A DNA stretch of 64,000 nt from positions 62,001-126,000 of the forward strand of contig CALUOQ010000005.1 in the NCBI GenBank assembly GCA_944322325.1. The letters run 5' to 3'. The notes beneath the pieces are model-generated. The model was not told the DNA's origin and made no database searches. It was given only the letters and a program-made list of their open reading frames with translations. Both the position numbers and the translations under genes were made by a program. The DNA is from an uncultured Alloprevotella sp. (GTDB lineage: Bacteria; Bacteroidota; Bacteroidia; Bacteroidales; Bacteroidaceae). Within the stretch, counting starts at the first letter, position 1. The number at the start of each line of letters is the position of its first letter. Below are positions 61,839 to 64,000 of the stretch, piece by piece.

Positions 61839-63818
61839 ATGAGAAAAATGCTCTTTACCCTCGTTCTCCCTTTGTTCCTGCTGGGAGGCAGCGCCGCCGC
61901 GCGACGCACGACCGTCGTGGTGGAAGTCCCCGGCACCCTGCCGCAACTCATTCCCGCCGCCGACAAGTACCGCATCGAGTCCCTGACGCTGAAAGGCCGG
62001 CTTGACGGCACCGACCTGCTCTACCTGCGCGAGATGGCTGGCAGCGACGCCCGTATGCAGCCCACGCCGGGCCGGCTGACCGACGTCGACCTGAGCGGCG
62101 CCACCTTTTCCCCCGGCGGCGCGATCTATATCTACAAGGACGCGCCCCAGCGTCCGCAAGGTCCCCACACACTGCCCAAGTTCCTCTTCCGGCTGACGCG
62201 CGTGGAGCGCGTCGTACTGCCCGCCCGCACGGACACTATCGGCGTCGGCGCGCTCGAGTATGCCCGGCTGCGCCGCGTCGTCCTCCCGTCGAACGTATAC
62301 ATCGGCAATTACGCCTTCAGCAACAACCCGAATCTCACGGAGGTCGTCATGCCCGAGTACATCAGCTACGTGGGCCTGTACGTCTTCGACAACTGTCCGC
62401 GCATCGCCGAACTGCGCTTCAACCACGTCGGCTACGTCGCCGCGTGGGCTTTTGCGAACATGCCGGGCATCGAGCGCATCGAGTTCCGCGGCAATCTGGG
62501 CCACATTGACGGCTACAACACGTTTCTCAACTGCCCCCGCCTGCGGAGCGTCCGCTTCGGCGGTCCCGTCCTGACGACTGGCGGCCCCTCGATGTTCGTC
62601 AATTGTCCCGCCCTCACCGACGTGACGTTCGATGGCCCCGTCATGCGCACAGCCCTCGGCCAGGCACAAGGCTGCCCGCTCCTGAAGAAATACCAAGCCA
62701 ACGGCATCGTCGCTCAGGGCATCGACACGACCTGCATTGACGGTCCGGGCATCGACTTCGACGCCGAGAGCGCAGCGTGCGACGACGCCCTCGACATCCT
62801 GCTCAGCGCCTACGGCTACCTGCACGGCGCCACGCTGTCCCTGCCCGCGTTCACCCGAAACACGGCGGCGTACCTCTTCTACCGCCAGGCCACCCGCTGG
62901 GCCGCCCGTGCGCCGCAGAAGGCCCTGGCCTACCTCACGTCGGCCGTCGACGCCGGCTTCAACGACGGCGCGCGGCTGGCCGCCGACTCGGCACTGGCCC
63001 CACTGCACGCCCATCCCCAGCTTGCCGAACTGGACTCCATGATGGACGGCGGGGACAGTTACCTCGACGTGCTGCGCGCCACGCCGGCCTACGCCGGCAC
63101 GATGCCCTTCACCTACGCCGCACCGACCGACTCGGGCCTGCGCCGCGTCCGCGAGTTCTTCAACCTCGACAGCATCGCCGGGCAGGGCGACGAAATCAGC
63201 CGCATCAAGCGCCTGATGTACTGGGTGCACGACCACATTCCCCACGACGGCGGCTCGTCGTGGCCCGACTGCCCCTATAACGCCGTCGACCTCTACCAGG
63301 TGGCCCAGCGCGACGACCGCGGCCTCAACTGCCGTTTCCTGGCCATGGTGCTCAACGAGATGTATCTCGCCGTCGGTTTCAAGGCGCGTTTCCTCACCTG
63401 CCAGTCGAAGCGCTACGACTCCGACCCCGACTGTCACGTCATTAATGTCGTCTGGAGCGACTCCCTGCGCAAGTGGGTCTGGATGGACCCGAGCTTCGCC
63501 GCCTACGTGACCGACGAGCGGGGACTCCTGCTCCACCCGGGCGAGGTGCGCCAGCGCCTCATCGACGGCCGGCCCCTCGTGCTCAACGACGATGCCAACT
63601 GGAACCACCGCACGAAGCAGACCAAGGCCCACTATCTGGAGGAGTACATGGCCAAGAACCTCTACCTCATCTCGGCGCACCGCCACTTCGGCTGCCAGAC
63701 CGAGGGCCGCGGCGCCCGCCCCGACAACCCCGAGGTGACGCTCGTGCCGCAGGGCTTCCCTTACCGTAACAGCTACACCACAAACGACCCCGACTACTTC
63801 TGGCAGGCGCCGGAGTAG
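61839..63818 (+). CDS. secreted protein with leucine-rich repeats and a transglutaminase-like domain
   Basis: 659 residues from ATG 61839, which opens a signal peptide (MRKMLFTLVLPLFLLGGSAA); the longer frame starts inside tilS. Residues about 60-300 are BspA-type leucine-rich repeats (YARLRRVVLPSNVYIGNYAF, NPNLTEVVMPEYISYVGLYV, MPGIERIEFRGNL). The C-terminal third has a papain/transglutaminase-type triad: Cys in DRGLNCRFLAMV, His in DPDCHVINVVWSD and Asp in WVWMDPSFAAYV. Possible roles are peptidase or amide-exchange activity at the surface. The combination of the two modules in one chain is of interest. Confidence 0.75.
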   Translation: MRKMLFTLVLPLFLLGGSAAARRTTVVVEVPGTLPQLIPAADKYRIESLTLKGRLDGTDLLYLREMAGSDARMQPTPGRLTDVDLSGATFSPGGAIYIYKDAPQRPQGPHTLPKFLFRLTRVERVVLPARTDTIGVGALEYARLRRVVLPSNVYIGNYAFSNNPNLTEVVMPEYISYVGLYVFDNCPRIAELRFNHVGYVAAWAFANMPGIERIEFRGNLGHIDGYNTFLNCPRLRSVRFGGPVLTTGGPSMFVNCPALTDVTFDGPVMRTALGQAQGCPLLKKYQANGIVAQGIDTTCIDGPGIDFDAESAACDDALDILLSAYGYLHGATLSLPAFTRNTAAYLFYRQATRWAARAPQKALAYLTSAVDAGFNDGARLAADSALAPLHAHPQLAELDSMMDGGDSYLDVLRATPAYAGTMPFTYAAPTDSGLRRVREFFNLDSIAGQGDEISRIKRLMYWVHDHIPHDGGSSWPDCPYNAVDLYQVAQRDDRGLNCRFLAMVLNEMYLAVGFKARFLTCQSKRYDSDPDCHVINVVWSDSLRKWVWMDPSFAAYVTDERGLLLHPGEVRQRLIDGRPLVLNDDANWNHRTKQTKAHYLEEYMAKNLYLISAHRHFGCQTEGRGARPDNPEVTLVPQGFPYRNSYTTNDPDYFWQAPE

Positions 63819-63883
63819 GGAGAAAAAGCGGGGCACCGCGTCAGTTTTCCGGAAAATGCAACCCGCGTGCAGCGGAGTTGCCG

Positions 63884-63891
63884 TACCTTTG
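63884..63891 (+). promoter_or_regulatory. -7 box near the right edge
   Basis: TACCTTTG matches TAnnTTTG, 67 bases before ATG 63958. Confidence 0.65.
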
Positions 63892-63957
63892 CGGACGGTG
63901 GCTCCGCTGCATGGCATCGGAGCCATCCGAACCCGTGAAACTGAAAAGACAAAACCT

Positions 63958-64000
63958 ATGGAACCGAACCGTAAAACCGACACTTTCCCCGTCATGGGGA
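63958..64000 (+). CDS. start of a gene, probably a heavy-metal-binding (HMA) protein or copper ATPase
   Basis: Only 14 codons are visible (MEPNRKTDTFPVMG). The phrase TFPVMG resembles the start of HMA domains (TFPVxGMxCxxC) in CopA-type ATPases and CopZ chaperones of this order, but the metal-binding cysteines are outside the window. The assignment is a guess from a few residues plus the promoter upstream. Confidence 0.4.
   Translation, partial: MEPNRKTDTFPVMG

Noticed and set aside
1-64000. Search for tRNA, rRNA, prophage, IS elements and an origin.
   Set aside because: No cloverleaf, rRNA segment, transposase, phage structural gene or DnaA-box cluster was recognised by eye; short RNAs could still have been missed.

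Overview
The window is GC-rich DNA from the chromosome of a member of the Bacteroidales (Bacteroidota). Three things point there: at least ten genes are preceded by the Bacteroidota -7 box TAnnTTTG, Shine-Dalgarno sites are scarce, and the gene content is typical of the order (fkp, gldH, a UpxY/UpxZ-headed capsule locus, Wzi-type capsule protein, secreted GH27/GH89 glycosidases, GIN-domain lipoproteins). I do not name a genus. I found no rRNA, tRNA, IS element or CRISPR array.

Layout. 1-8.6 kb: start of a GH89 lipoprotein, a secreted retropepsin-like protein, a GH27 alpha-galactosidase, a tandem SGNH esterase and mnmA. 8.6-13.7 kb: a secreted subtilase, xseA-xseB, trmB and an Mrp ATPase. 13.7-14.8 kb: an isolated RhuM-family gene. 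15.0-31.5 kb: one long minus-strand capsular polysaccharide operon that begins with upxY-upxZ and runs through wecC, wecB, a flippase, glycosyltransferases, a polymerase, two disrupted acyltransferases, a WecG/TagA transferase, a nucleotidyltransferase, a Wzi-like protein and a lipoprotein. 32.3-35.9 kb: a PorT-like beta-barrel and fkp. 36-48.4 kb: housekeeping genes (metF, holB, a PSP1 protein, gldH, a mutarotase, thiL, dxs, trkA, trkH, a DUF2461 protein). 48.6-53 kb: four consecutive GIN/DUF2807 surface proteins. 53-64 kb: an M49 peptidase, an AlkD-like protein, an AraC-type regulator, a CyuA-like desulfidase, a C10 peptidase, a radical SAM protein, tilS, a leucine-rich-repeat/transglutaminase protein and the start of a probable copper ATPase.

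The capsule locus makes and uses UDP-ManNAcA (WecB, WecC, WecG-like) and exports by a Wzx/Wzy route; no initiating sugar-phosphate transferase is present. It carries signs of several layers of variation. The first is a 285-bp segment bounded by perfect 18-bp inverted repeats, whose only good promoter currently points away from the operon (OFF). The second is a G9 tract that puts a hexapeptide acyltransferase one base out of frame. The third is a frameshift in a second acyltransferase.

The least expected feature is a family of six dispersed elements, each made of 3-5 imperfect palindromic 16-17-nt units at an exact 21-bp period. Because 21 bp is seven codons, the elements can sit inside genes as heptapeptide repeats. 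One lies in upxZ, one forms the signal peptide of the C10 peptidase, one ends the capsule nucleotidyltransferase, and three are intergenic.
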